The notes under the pieces: generated by a model
What the model saw: the letters and a program-made list of their open reading frames with translations, nothing else
Told to the model about the DNA's origin: nothing
The model's database searches: none
In this document: piece by piece, positions 1 through 5,486 of the stretch
How positions within the stretch are numbered: the stretch's first letter is position 1
Layout: every line of letters starts with the position of its first letter
Source of the DNA: CAG-877 sp963589235
GTDB taxonomy: Bacteria; Bacillota_I; Bacilli_A; RF39; UBA660
Length of the DNA stretch: 5,553 nucleotides
Direction: 5' to 3'
Assembly (NCBI GenBank): GCA_963589235.1
Contig: CAVAJX010000046.1
Location: 1-5,553 of the forward strand
Made by a program: the position numbers and the translations under genes

Positions 1-13
1 CGAGTTCTTTTTT
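1..13 (+). terminator. possible right half of a terminator, cut by the window edge
   Basis: The window opens with CGAGTT, then C and a run of six T. This is what the second arm and T-tract of a plus-strand intrinsic terminator would look like, with the first arm lying before base 1. The same six bases form part of an arm of the gene 1 terminator at 55-75. If the reading is right, a plus-strand gene ends just outside the window and converges on gene 1. The missing arm cannot be seen, so this is weak. Confidence 0.3.
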
Positions 14-50
14 GTTTAATAAAAACCTAAACGCACTTTCCTTATATATA

Positions 51-75
51 AAAAAACTCGAAAAAAATTCGAGTT
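51..75 (-). terminator. rho-independent terminator of the acidic membrane protein gene
   Basis: On the minus strand an 8-bp perfect stem, AACTCGAA / TTCGAGTT (arms 68-75 and 55-62), closes a 5-base loop and runs straight into a T-tract at 56-51. The first arm overlaps the TAA stop codon at 74-76, so transcription would end directly behind the reading frame. The T-tract lies on the minus side, so it serves the gene at 74-1180. The plus strand after the second arm lacks a T-tract. Confidence 0.82.
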
Positions 76-1180
76 AATCTAAATGTTTTTGTAATTCTCT
101 TAATGTCATTAAGAATTCATTTGTCTTCTTAATCTCTTCGTCAAGTTTTTCATAATTAGCTGTATTTTCCAATTCAATATCGGTTTTACTAGGTTCTTTT
201 TCAATACCATATATTGGAGAAATAATTGGTGATGGCTTATATTTAACATTTTCTTGATAAACTGGTCGTTTAGGTTCTTCAACTTTTACATTAATAAAGT
301 CATCTATAACTAATTGTTCTTCTTTAACTGGTTCTTCAATATTTTCAATTAATACTGGCTCTTCGTATGTTTCTTCTGTTTCTATTGCATTAACTACTTC
401 GTTAGCTTCTTTAAATTTCTTTTCAAGATCAGCTAAACTAATAGGTTCATTTCCTTCATCTTCATATTGAGTTAATTCATTAGACTCATACATTTCTTTA
501 CTCTTTTTAATTAATTCATCTAAACTAATAATTGCGTCACGCTCTTGAGCTTCTTCATAACTTGTTAAGTCAATGTTTTTAGTTTCTTCTTCAGCTTTTT
601 CTAGTTCTTCTGTTAAACGTCTTAACTCTTCTTGAGCTTCTTCTTTATTTGGTTCAATAGCAGTATATGTTATTTCTTCTTTTTGTTCTGGTTCTTCTAA
701 TGTTTCTAATACTACTACTGGTTCTTCTTTTGCAGTTTCAATGATTTCTACATCATTATTTTCTACAATATTATTTATTTCATTTGTTTTTTGGCTTACA
801 TCTTCTATTTTTTCTACTTCTTTTACTTCGTCAACTGCTACTACTTTTTCTGGTTCTTGTTCAATTTCAACGGCAACAGGTTCAACCTTTTCTGGAACAA
901 TAGGCTCTATAGTAACTGGTGCTTCTACAAGAACAGGTTCAACATAAGTTACAGGCTCTATAGTTTCTACAGCTTCAAGATTACTTGGTTCTTCCTTTTG
1001 TAATTCTACATTTATATCTTCAACCAGTTTATTTAATTCTCTGGTATTTTGTTTTTGTTTCCTTTTATAATAACTCTTGTCGATTAAGTATATAATGAAG
1101 TATAAAAAACAGGCAACGCCAGCAACAATATAAACAATTATTATCTCTTTTGAAGTTAATAAATTAATTAAATCATTCAT
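74..1180 (-). CDS. single-pass membrane protein with long Glu/Pro-rich cytoplasmic region, function unknown
   Basis: The product has 368 residues and belongs to no family I can name. Residues 12-34 form one hydrophobic membrane segment, preceded by only about 11 residues and followed by a basic stretch (KSYYKRKQK, 35-43). By the positive-inside rule the N terminus is outside and the long C-terminal part cytoplasmic. Residues 60-200 are very acidic and Pro/Val-rich with repeated EPV and EEP motifs; I count 80 Glu in all. Residues 180-200 could form a charged helix or coiled coil. Two related pieces, ISLDELIKKSKE (218-229) and ISLADLEKKFKE (247-258), look like an internal duplication. A short motif PIISPIYG (318-325) and a final amphipathic helix (about 341-367) stand out from the low-complexity part and may be the functional contacts. 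The start is ATG at 1180. An in-frame GTG at 1189 is rejected because it lies inside the Shine-Dalgarno sequence. The layout resembles scaffold proteins such as ZipA or EzrA in topology only; no homology is claimed. It is probably monocistronic, with its own promoter and terminator. Confidence 0.85.
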   Translation of the reverse strand: MNDLINLLTSKEIIIVYIVAGVACFLYFIIYLIDKSYYKRKQKQNTRELNKLVEDINVELQKEEPSNLEAVETIEPVTYVEPVLVEAPVTIEPIVPEKVEPVAVEIEQEPEKVVAVDEVKEVEKIEDVSQKTNEINNIVENNDVEIIETAKEEPVVVLETLEEPEQKEEITYTAIEPNKEEAQEELRRLTEELEKAEEETKNIDLTSYEEAQERDAIISLDELIKKSKEMYESNELTQYEDEGNEPISLADLEKKFKEANEVVNAIETEETYEEPVLIENIEEPVKEEQLVIDDFINVKVEEPKRPVYQENVKYKPSPIISPIYGIEKEPSKTDIELENTANYEKLDEEIKKTNEFLMTLRELQKHLD

Positions 1181-1185
1181 TACGT

Positions 1186-1193
1186 CCACCTCT
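1186..1193 (-). promoter_or_regulatory. ribosome binding site that fixes the ATG start at 1180
   Basis: The minus strand reads AGAGGTGG, then five bases (ACGTA), then ATG at 1180. The only upstream in-frame start, GTG at 1189, is part of this very element, so initiation there would have no ribosome site. The three extra residues (MDV) of the longer reading should be dropped. Confidence 0.85.
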
Positions 1194-1200
1194 TAAAATA

Positions 1201-1229
1201 AGAATATCACATGTCATATTCAATGAAAA
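1201..1229 (-). promoter_or_regulatory. candidate extended -10 promoter for the acidic membrane protein gene
   Basis: On the minus strand TTTTCA (1229-1224) is separated by 17 bases from TATTCT (1206-1201). The -10 hexamer is directly preceded by TGA, giving an extended -10 TGn element that can make up for the poor -35. Each hexamer matches consensus at four of six bases. The predicted start near 1194 leaves a very short leader beginning at the ribosome site. A perfect TATAAT also exists at 1368-1363 on this strand but has no -35 at a workable distance. Confidence 0.5.
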
Positions 1230-1243
1230 GATATCTTTAATTA

Positions 1244-1263
1244 TTTGTAAAAAATTTTACAAA
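1244..1263. repeat. 9-bp inverted repeat, operator-like, in the divergent control region
   Basis: The sequence is TTTGTAAAA-AA-TTTTACAAA, with perfect 9-base arms at 1244-1252 and 1255-1263 around a 2-base centre. It lies 15 bases upstream of the gene 1 -35 element, between two divergent genes, which is a usual place for an operator. The symmetry suits a dimeric regulator. It resembles a Rex-type site (TTGTGAA-N4-TTCACAA) except for one symmetric change in each arm, so assignment to Rex would be a guess. It has no T-tract, so it is not a terminator. Confidence 0.55.
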
Positions 1264-1315
1264 GCCTTTTACAACTTTTTACATTTGTTCGATTTACATC
1301 TTTTTACGTTTTACA
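1255..1315 (+). repeat. cluster of six TTTTACA-like elements in the intergenic region
   Basis: Plus-strand TTTTACA occurs exactly at 1255, 1267, 1277 and 1309. One-base variants occur at 1292 (ATTTACA) and 1302 (TTTTACG). All have the same orientation within 61 bases, with start-to-start spacings of 12, 10, 15, 10 and 7, several close to one helical turn. The first unit is also the right arm of the inverted repeat at 1244-1263. The array fills the space between the divergent promoters, which suggests cooperative binding of a regulator. Simple AT-rich drift is an alternative, but the repeated C in a fixed place is harder to explain that way. Confidence 0.55.
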
Positions 1316-1383
1316 TATTTATTCTTCTATAGTTATTTTAACATATTTTTAGTGATAAAAGCATTATATTTTTAATTTTTTCA

Positions 1384-1389
1384 TATAAC
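1384..1389 (+). promoter_or_regulatory. possible -10 element for a leaderless flippase transcript
   Basis: TATAAC (five of six bases of TATAAT) ends five bases before the ATG at 1395, which would place the transcription start on or next to the A of the start codon. No convincing -35 is visible 16-18 bases upstream. Another choice is TATAGT at 1328-1333 with a weak TTTACG at 1303-1308 (19-base spacing), giving a leader of about 55 bases. I cannot decide between them from sequence alone. Confidence 0.25.
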
Positions 1390-1394
1390 TTACT

Positions 1395-2690
1395 ATGAAA
1401 GAAAAATTTATTAAATCAACTATCATTCTTTTACTTGGTGGATTCTTAACAAAAGTACTAGGTATGATTATTAAAATTATTATGAGTAGACTCATTGGTA
1501 CCGAAGGATTAGGTCTTTATATGTTAATACTACCAACCTTCTCTCTTTTTATTGGAATAAGTCAATTAGGAATGCCTGTTGCTTTAGCGAAACTTATTGC
1601 GGAAGAAAAACGTAATAATAAGAGACTCTTTTTTTCGGTTGTACCAGTAATTCTTCTGGTAAATGTCTTTTTAATAATATTAATTATTTTACTAGCACCG
1701 GTTCTTTCTAATAATTTATTACATAATAAGGATACTTATTATGGTATTATGGCTATTGCTTTAGTTATTCCTTTTACAAGTATATCTAGTATTTGTAGGA
1801 GTTATTTTTTTGGTAAAGAGCGCATGGGTCCACATGTTATTTCGAACTTAGTTGAAGATGTTGTTAGACTTGGATTAATGATTATTGGTATTCCTTTCGT
1901 TATAGATAAAGGATTAAAGTACGCTGTTTGTTATATCATTCTTTCTAATATTATTAGTGAGGCCGCATCTATTATTATATTGTTTTTGTTTTTACCAAAG
2001 AAACTTGTTATTAAAAGGAATGATTTAAAGCCGGATAAAAGTTATATTTCGGAATGTTTATCTATTGGAATACCTAATACTACCGGAAGATTAATTGGCA
2101 GTTTTGGCTATTTTTTAGAACCGATTATTCTTAGTTTAGTATTATTAAGTGTTGGATATGATAATAGTTTTATTACAAGAGAATATGGTATTTTATCGGG
2201 ATATGTAATGCCTTTAGTACTGCTTCCATCTTTCTTTACACTGGCTATATCACAGGCTCTTTTGCCAGTTGTTTCCAGAGAGTATTCTAATGGAATGATT
2301 AAAAGTGTACAAAAAAAGATAAGATTAGCTATTTTCTTTTCATTAGTTATTGGCATTCCCGCTACTATTTTGTTTGTTATTAAACCGGGTTTTTTCTTAA
2401 GATTAATTTATCATACTAGCGAAGGAATTAGTTATATGAGAATAATCGCGCCAGTTTGTCTTTTACAATATATTCAAGCTCCTTTATCATCGGCATTAGA
2501 CGCAATGGGTAAAAGTCGTGACGCAATGATAGGTACTACTCTTGGTATGATAGTTAGAACTAGTTTATTGTTTATTCTTTCATATTTAAAAATTGGTTGC
2601 TACGGACTTATTATTGCGATAAGTATTAATGTATTTGTAGTGACAATATATGATTTATGTCGAGTAAGATTCCATTTAAAAAAGGCTTAA
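1395..2690 (+). CDS. SpoVB/MurJ-like polysaccharide or lipid II flippase (MOP superfamily)
   Basis: This 431-residue integral membrane protein has about 12 hydrophobic segments. It looks like the SpoVB group of the MOP exporter superfamily, which flips lipid-linked cell-wall or polysaccharide precursors across the cytoplasmic membrane. Family-like landmarks are the N-terminal KSTIILLLGGFLTKVLGMI and IGTEGLGLYML (residues 7-44), RSYFFGKERMGPHVISNLVE (135-154), the stretch IPNTTGRLIGS (226-236), YGILSGYVMPLVLLPS (264-279) with ALLPVVSRE after it (288-296), and SALDAMGKSRDAMIGT (365-380). Bacillus SpoVB is longer (about 518 residues, 14 segments), so the last pair of helices seems to be missing or shortened. 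The TAA stop lies in a hairpin and no decay is visible, so this is probably a natural short form. The ATG at 1395 is kept because the family N terminus begins right there, although no Shine-Dalgarno precedes it. In a spore former the role would be cortex synthesis; otherwise a general lipid II or polysaccharide flippase. Which one cannot be told here. Confidence 0.88.
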   Translation: MKEKFIKSTIILLLGGFLTKVLGMIIKIIMSRLIGTEGLGLYMLILPTFSLFIGISQLGMPVALAKLIAEEKRNNKRLFFSVVPVILLVNVFLIILIILLAPVLSNNLLHNKDTYYGIMAIALVIPFTSISSICRSYFFGKERMGPHVISNLVEDVVRLGLMIIGIPFVIDKGLKYAVCYIILSNIISEAASIIILFLFLPKKLVIKRNDLKPDKSYISECLSIGIPNTTGRLIGSFGYFLEPIILSLVLLSVGYDNSFITREYGILSGYVMPLVLLPSFFTLAISQALLPVVSREYSNGMIKSVQKKIRLAIFFSLVIGIPATILFVIKPGFFLRLIYHTSEGISYMRIIAPVCLLQYIQAPLSSALDAMGKSRDAMIGTTLGMIVRTSLLFILSYLKIGCYGLIIAISINVFVVTIYDLCRVRFHLKKA

Positions 2691-2697
2691 CGCCTTT
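2678..2697 (-). terminator. shared terminator hairpin between convergent flippase and helicase genes
   Basis: The stem AAAGGC (2681-2686) / GCCTTT (2692-2697) with a 5-base loop covers the stop codon of the plus gene (2688-2690) and most of that of the minus gene (2696-2698). On the minus strand the stem runs into three more T (2680-2678), making six in a row, so it works best for the helicase. On the plus strand GCCTTT is followed by AGTTATAAATATA, a poor T-tract, so termination of the flippase transcript here may be incomplete. Confidence 0.65.
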
Positions 2698-4726
2698 AGT
2701 TATAAATATATAATTCATGTTGACATCTAGTACAAGCAACATATAGTAGATTTCTTTCGTTTTTACGATATGAATTATTACGATCGTTATAAATTATGAC
2801 ACTGTCAAACTCTAATCCTTTCGCAATATATGCAGGTATAACGATTAGGTCTTTTTTGAACTTTTTAGTATCGGCATCTACTAAGGAAATACTAATACTA
2901 TCTTTTAATTTATCATATAGTTCTTCTGCTTCTTTATAATCCTTAGTAATTATAGCGGTACTTTTATATTCATTTTGTAAAGTGTTTATGTCAGCTAGTA
3001 AGCTTTCTTTTAGATTAGTAATATTCTTTCTAAAGATTACTGGTTTATTATTGTCTTTACGAATAGCGTTGACATGTTTTAAATTAAGAATTTTATTAGT
3101 GTACTCAATTATCTCTGGTGAAGAACGATATGTTTTTAATAGTTCTAAGTATTTTGTATCGCCAGAGAAAATTGGACTTAGGTCTTCTAAAGAGTTATAG
3201 CTATAATATGGATTAATATTTTGATTTATGTCTCCAAGAATTGTAAAGTCAGCTTTTCTAAATATTTTACTGATAATTATATATTGAAGTCGGTTATAAT
3301 CTTGAGCTTCATCTATAACTACTTGTTTGATATTACATTCATATGGGAAGCCTTGTAAAGTACCTTTTATATAGGAGAATAATAAAGCATCTTCGTAGTT
3401 GATAACGTTTCTTTTTATGAATTCATTTATTTCTCGTTCTGTTAAGGATACTTTGCAGAAAGGGCTAGTCCAAAAGTCTGCATAAATTTTCTTGTAATCT
3501 TTTTCAAAGTTAGAATTTTCTTTTAGTAATCTGCCAAAGGTTTTGGCTTTTTTGTTACTACCTTTGTAAAAGTTGGCAGATAGCTTTTTAGCCATTTCAT
3601 CTAATCTTTCAAACAATGGAAGACGATTATATTTATAAGTTAGCATTTCATTTAGTTCTTCTTTTAATACAACATTAAATTCATTTTCAATTATGTCTCC
3701 AGTAAATTTACATTTGGAAATGTAGTCTTTTAAGTAGGCATCTAAGTCAGATATTATTTCATCACTTTGTTTATATTTTACTAGGTCTGGATTTGTTTCA
3801 CTGTAAGTATAATATCTTGATACAAAGTCAGAGAATGTTTCAACATTTTTATATTCGGTTATAAAATATGATAAGTAATCATTAAATGTTGTTTGAAGGG
3901 TATTGTCTTCTCCTAAGGATGGTAAGACATCTGAAATGTATTCGGTAAAGACATTATTTGGTGAAAAGATTAAGATGTTGTTGCTACTAAGGTCTTTTAG
4001 GCGGTATAGTAAGAAGGCAATTCTATGTAGAGCAACAGTTGTTTTACCTGAGCCAGCTATTCCTTGAACTATTAGGTTATTGTCTTCTAAGTTTCTGATT
4101 ACCCTATTTTGTTCTTGTTGAATAGTATTAACAACGTTTTTCATTTTATCACTTGACTCTGTTGCGAGTACTTCTTGTAAGACTTCGTCATCAATATTTA
4201 AAGAATTATCAAATACTCCTACTAATTTATTTTTTTCGATTTTATATTGTCTTTTTCTTTTTAGTTCTCCTTCATATACGCCACCTGGTGCTTTGTAGCT
4301 ACATGGCCCTATTTCGTAGTCATAGAATAGGCTACATACTGGACTACGCCAGTCATATAAGATATTGTTTAAGTCATCATCTTTTAAGTATGTTAGAGAA
4401 ATGTAAATATTATGAATTTTATTTTCATCATCTTTAAATACTATTGATGCAAAGTATGGCTTATTTTTTATTTGACAAAGTTTTTTAAAATAAGCTTGTT
4501 TTTGTAGGGCTTTTTCTGCTTCGTGTGCGGTTGCGGCCATTACTTGTTGTATTTCGGCATCATCGAAACTGGTCGAATCTTCCCACATCATTTTTTTGAA
4601 TTCCTTTAGATTTTCCTCATCATCATATACATCTTGTCCTAATGAAGATAGTCTATCACCTAGTAATTTTTGGACCTTTTTTAAGATTTTTTGTTCCGTT
4701 TTAAACTCTTGCTCGCTAATTGCCAT
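2696..4726 (-). CDS. helD: HelD-like superfamily 1 NTPase, RNA polymerase-recycling factor
   Basis: The product has 676 residues and a complete UvrD/Rep-type motor: Q-motif QQEQNRVIR (203-211), Walker A GIAGSGKTT (222-230), motif Ia ILIFSPNNVF (251-260), Walker B VVIDEAQD (469-476), motif III ILGDINQ (496-502), motif IV TYRSSPEIIEYTN (532-544), motif V AKGLEFDSVII (635-645) and motif VI NLLYVACTR (659-667). HelD-type marks are the helical N-terminal arm with WEDSTSFDDAE (48-58), DWRSP (125-129) and APGGVYEGELKRKRQY (146-161). A long non-motor insert lies between motifs Ia and II (about 270-460). In the Bacillus protein the N-terminal arm enters the secondary channel of RNA polymerase, and ATP use strips stalled polymerase from nucleic acid. 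The same role is inferred here. At 676 residues it is about 100 shorter than Bacillus HelD (774) and ends directly after motif VI. The start is ATG at 4726, with AAGGAGGT five bases ahead. A generic UvrD/Rep DNA helicase is less likely given the N-terminal signature. Confidence 0.9.
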   Translation of the reverse strand: MAISEQEFKTEQKILKKVQKLLGDRLSSLGQDVYDDEENLKEFKKMMWEDSTSFDDAEIQQVMAATAHEAEKALQKQAYFKKLCQIKNKPYFASIVFKDDENKIHNIYISLTYLKDDDLNNILYDWRSPVCSLFYDYEIGPCSYKAPGGVYEGELKRKRQYKIEKNKLVGVFDNSLNIDDEVLQEVLATESSDKMKNVVNTIQQEQNRVIRNLEDNNLIVQGIAGSGKTTVALHRIAFLLYRLKDLSSNNILIFSPNNVFTEYISDVLPSLGEDNTLQTTFNDYLSYFITEYKNVETFSDFVSRYYTYSETNPDLVKYKQSDEIISDLDAYLKDYISKCKFTGDIIENEFNVVLKEELNEMLTYKYNRLPLFERLDEMAKKLSANFYKGSNKKAKTFGRLLKENSNFEKDYKKIYADFWTSPFCKVSLTEREINEFIKRNVINYEDALLFSYIKGTLQGFPYECNIKQVVIDEAQDYNRLQYIIISKIFRKADFTILGDINQNINPYYSYNSLEDLSPIFSGDTKYLELLKTYRSSPEIIEYTNKILNLKHVNAIRKDNNKPVIFRKNITNLKESLLADINTLQNEYKSTAIITKDYKEAEELYDKLKDSISISLVDADTKKFKKDLIVIPAYIAKGLEFDSVIIYNDRNNSYRKNERNLLYVACTRCQHELYIYN

Positions 4727-4731
4727 TTAGT

Positions 4732-4739
4732 ACCTCCTT
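4732..4739 (-). promoter_or_regulatory. strong ribosome binding site of the helD-like gene
   Basis: The minus strand reads AAGGAGGT followed by ACTAA and ATG. It is a near-perfect anti-16S match with five-base spacing and fixes the start at 4726. Confidence 0.9.
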
Positions 4740-4745
4740 CTTAAT

Positions 4746-4781
4746 TTATTCTTTAAAAACTAAAATACCACATTTATTCAT
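4746..4781 (-). other. possible 11-codon leader reading frame ahead of helD
   Basis: Inside the predicted helD leader, an ATG at 4781 opens a short frame coding MNKCGILVFKE and stopping at TAA 4748-4746, which leaves 19 bases before the helD start. The first codons sit in a small hairpin (minus-strand CTACAT-GAATAA-ATGTGG, with one G-T pair). No Shine-Dalgarno precedes the ATG, so translation is doubtful. A chance frame is the default reading; a leader peptide controlling helD is the interesting alternative. Confidence 0.18.
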
Positions 4782-4826
4782 GTAGTCACAATTATAAATA
4801 TAATATTTTCGCCAAACGTCTCTATC

Positions 4827-4855
4827 AATATATCATAAGTTTATTTTCAAAGCAA
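4827..4855 (-). promoter_or_regulatory. extended -10 promoter of the helD-like gene
   Basis: On the minus strand TTGCTT (4855-4850) is followed by a 17-base spacer ending in TGA and then TATATT (4832-4827). The -10 matches five of six bases and has the TGn extension; the -35 is weak. The predicted start is near 4820, giving a leader of about 94 bases, rather long for this window. A perfect TATAAT at 4796-4791 is an alternative -10 with no good -35. The region is a near copy of the promoter of the next gene upstream on this strand. Confidence 0.6.
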
Positions 4856-4869
4856 GAAAAAAGAGAAAT
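4829..4869 (-). repeat. 41-bp promoter/terminator module, copy A
   Basis: Read on the minus strand, this stretch matches 5460-5500 without gaps at about 32 of 41 positions. The shared parts are ATTTCYCTYTTTTCTTGC, ten less conserved bases, then AACTTATGRTATA. Copy A covers the T-tract and half the stem of the gene 4 terminator plus the helD -35 and the first four bases of its -10. The fixed spacing suggests common ancestry or common control. Confidence 0.65.
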
Positions 4870-4878
4870 ATTTCTCTT
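4857..4878 (-). terminator. rho-independent terminator of the 173-residue protein gene
   Basis: The perfect palindrome AAGAGAAAT/ATTTCTCTT (4861-4869 and 4870-4878) can fold as a stem of about six pairs with an AT loop. On the minus strand it leads into TTTT (4860-4857), making six T with the end of the stem. It lies five bases past the stop of the gene at 4884-5405, and its T-tract almost touches the -35 of the helD promoter, so the two genes are packed but seem to be separate units. Confidence 0.78.
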
Positions 4879-4883
4879 AAAAA

Positions 4884-5405
4884 TTATTTAGTTTCTTTGC
4901 CTATGGAATCATCTCTTTTTACATAAGTTTTTGGTGATTCTTTATGCGTAGTTGTTTTTTCTTTGTCTTTTTCTTTTGAGCCTAAGAATCTAGTAACAAA
5001 TGCGTCTACACCTTTTTTTAAGTTTTCTTCTGTATCAAAGGCTCTAGTACAATCAGTTTTTGGTATAATATAAGACTTTCCATTAGGTGAAGTATAATTA
5101 ATTACTTTACTTTCTGGATACTTTTCTAAAAATTCTTCTGCTTCATAGTCAAAATTAAAGTTAAGTGTCATATCAGCAGGTTCAACTTTACCTACTATAT
5201 ATCTAATTGTTTTAATTGTAGTCTTTTCTTCTAGATCAGCATTCAAATATGGTAGTTCTTGATTTAAACTTACTATAATCGGTGCCTCTTTTTCAGGATA
5301 CTTATAATCTTCTAATGAATCTACTATATCACAATAAGTTACTAATTGTGGACAACTGGCATGACAGTGATAGTAAATTGTTAGTGTCTTCGGTTTTTCT
5401 TTCAT
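4884..5405 (-). CDS. hypothetical 173-residue protein with an N-terminal His/Cys cluster
   Basis: I do not recognise this protein. It is soluble, with no signal peptide or membrane segment. A short beta-like stretch (TLTIYY, 7-12) leads into H13-C14-H15-A-S-C18, with C25 seven residues later and one more cysteine, C119, in PKTDCTRAF (115-123). The cluster could bind a metal or be redox-active, but no known zinc or thioredoxin pattern fits. The middle (about 40-141) looks like a compact mixed alpha/beta domain with conserved-looking VEPADMTLNF (74-83) and SPNGKSYIIP (106-115). The last 31 residues are a charged Lys/Glu/Thr tail, probably disordered. The start is ATG at 5405 with AGGAGG nine bases ahead. 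An in-frame ATG at 5438 would add MNIIINRRKIN but reads through the ribosome site and has none of its own. The gene has its own promoter and terminator. Sharing a promoter type with helD is the only context clue to its role. Confidence 0.8.
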   Translation of the reverse strand: MKEKPKTLTIYYHCHASCPQLVTYCDIVDSLEDYKYPEKEAPIIVSLNQELPYLNADLEEKTTIKTIRYIVGKVEPADMTLNFNFDYEAEEFLEKYPESKVINYTSPNGKSYIIPKTDCTRAFDTEENLKKGVDAFVTRFLGSKEKDKEKTTTHKESPKTYVKRDDSIGKETK

Positions 5406-5414
5406 GTTAATTTT

Positions 5415-5420
5415 CCTCCT
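5415..5420 (-). promoter_or_regulatory. ribosome binding site that fixes the ATG start at 5405
   Basis: AGGAGG on the minus strand is followed by nine bases and ATG at 5405. The longer reading from the ATG at 5438 would translate through this element, so the shorter 173-residue product is preferred. Confidence 0.85.
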
Positions 5421-5457
5421 ATTAATAATTATATTCATTTGTTAAGGCGATAAATTT

Positions 5458-5486
5458 CTTATACCATAAGTTTTTGTTTTTGGCAA
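5458..5486 (-). promoter_or_regulatory. strong extended -10 promoter of the 173-residue protein gene
   Basis: On the minus strand TTGCCA (5486-5481) and TATAAG (5463-5458) each match consensus at five of six bases, are 17 bases apart, and the -10 carries the TGG extension. The expected start near 5451 gives a leader of about 46 bases. This is the best promoter in the window. Confidence 0.75.

Noticed and set aside
741..1003. Two plus-strand frames of 68 and 70 codons opposite the acidic membrane protein gene
   Set aside because: They are antisense shadows of GAA/GAT-rich codons, giving Ser/Thr- or Phe/Tyr-rich low-complexity peptides with no ribosome site.
1181..1189. GTG start at 1189 for the acidic membrane protein
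   Set aside because: The GTG is part of the AGAGGTGG ribosome site of the ATG at 1180.
1281..1300. Possible catabolite control (cre) site near TGTAAATCGAACA on the minus strand
   Set aside because: The central CG is one base out of register with the cre consensus, so the match fails.
2108..2356. Minus-strand frame of 82 codons inside the flippase gene
   Set aside because: It lies wholly within a well-supported gene on the other strand, has no family features and no promoter or ribosome site.
2982..3200. Plus-strand frame of 72 codons inside the helD-like gene
   Set aside because: It is an antisense shadow; the helicase motifs on the other strand are intact across it.
4153..4437. Plus-strand frame of 94 codons opposite the N-terminal part of the helD-like gene
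   Set aside because: No ribosome site, and an odd Leu/Tyr/His-rich composition; it overlaps the conserved DWRSP and APGG regions on the other strand.
2696..4726. Classic UvrD, PcrA or Rep DNA helicase, or an anti-phage helicase
   Set aside because: The N-terminal arm with WEDSTSFDD and the DWRSP and APGG-x4-E-L-x-RKRQY motifs are HelD marks, and no defence genes are nearby.
5406..5438. ATG start at 5438 for the 173-residue protein, adding 11 residues
   Set aside because: It has no Shine-Dalgarno and its added codons run through the AGGAGG that serves the ATG at 5405.
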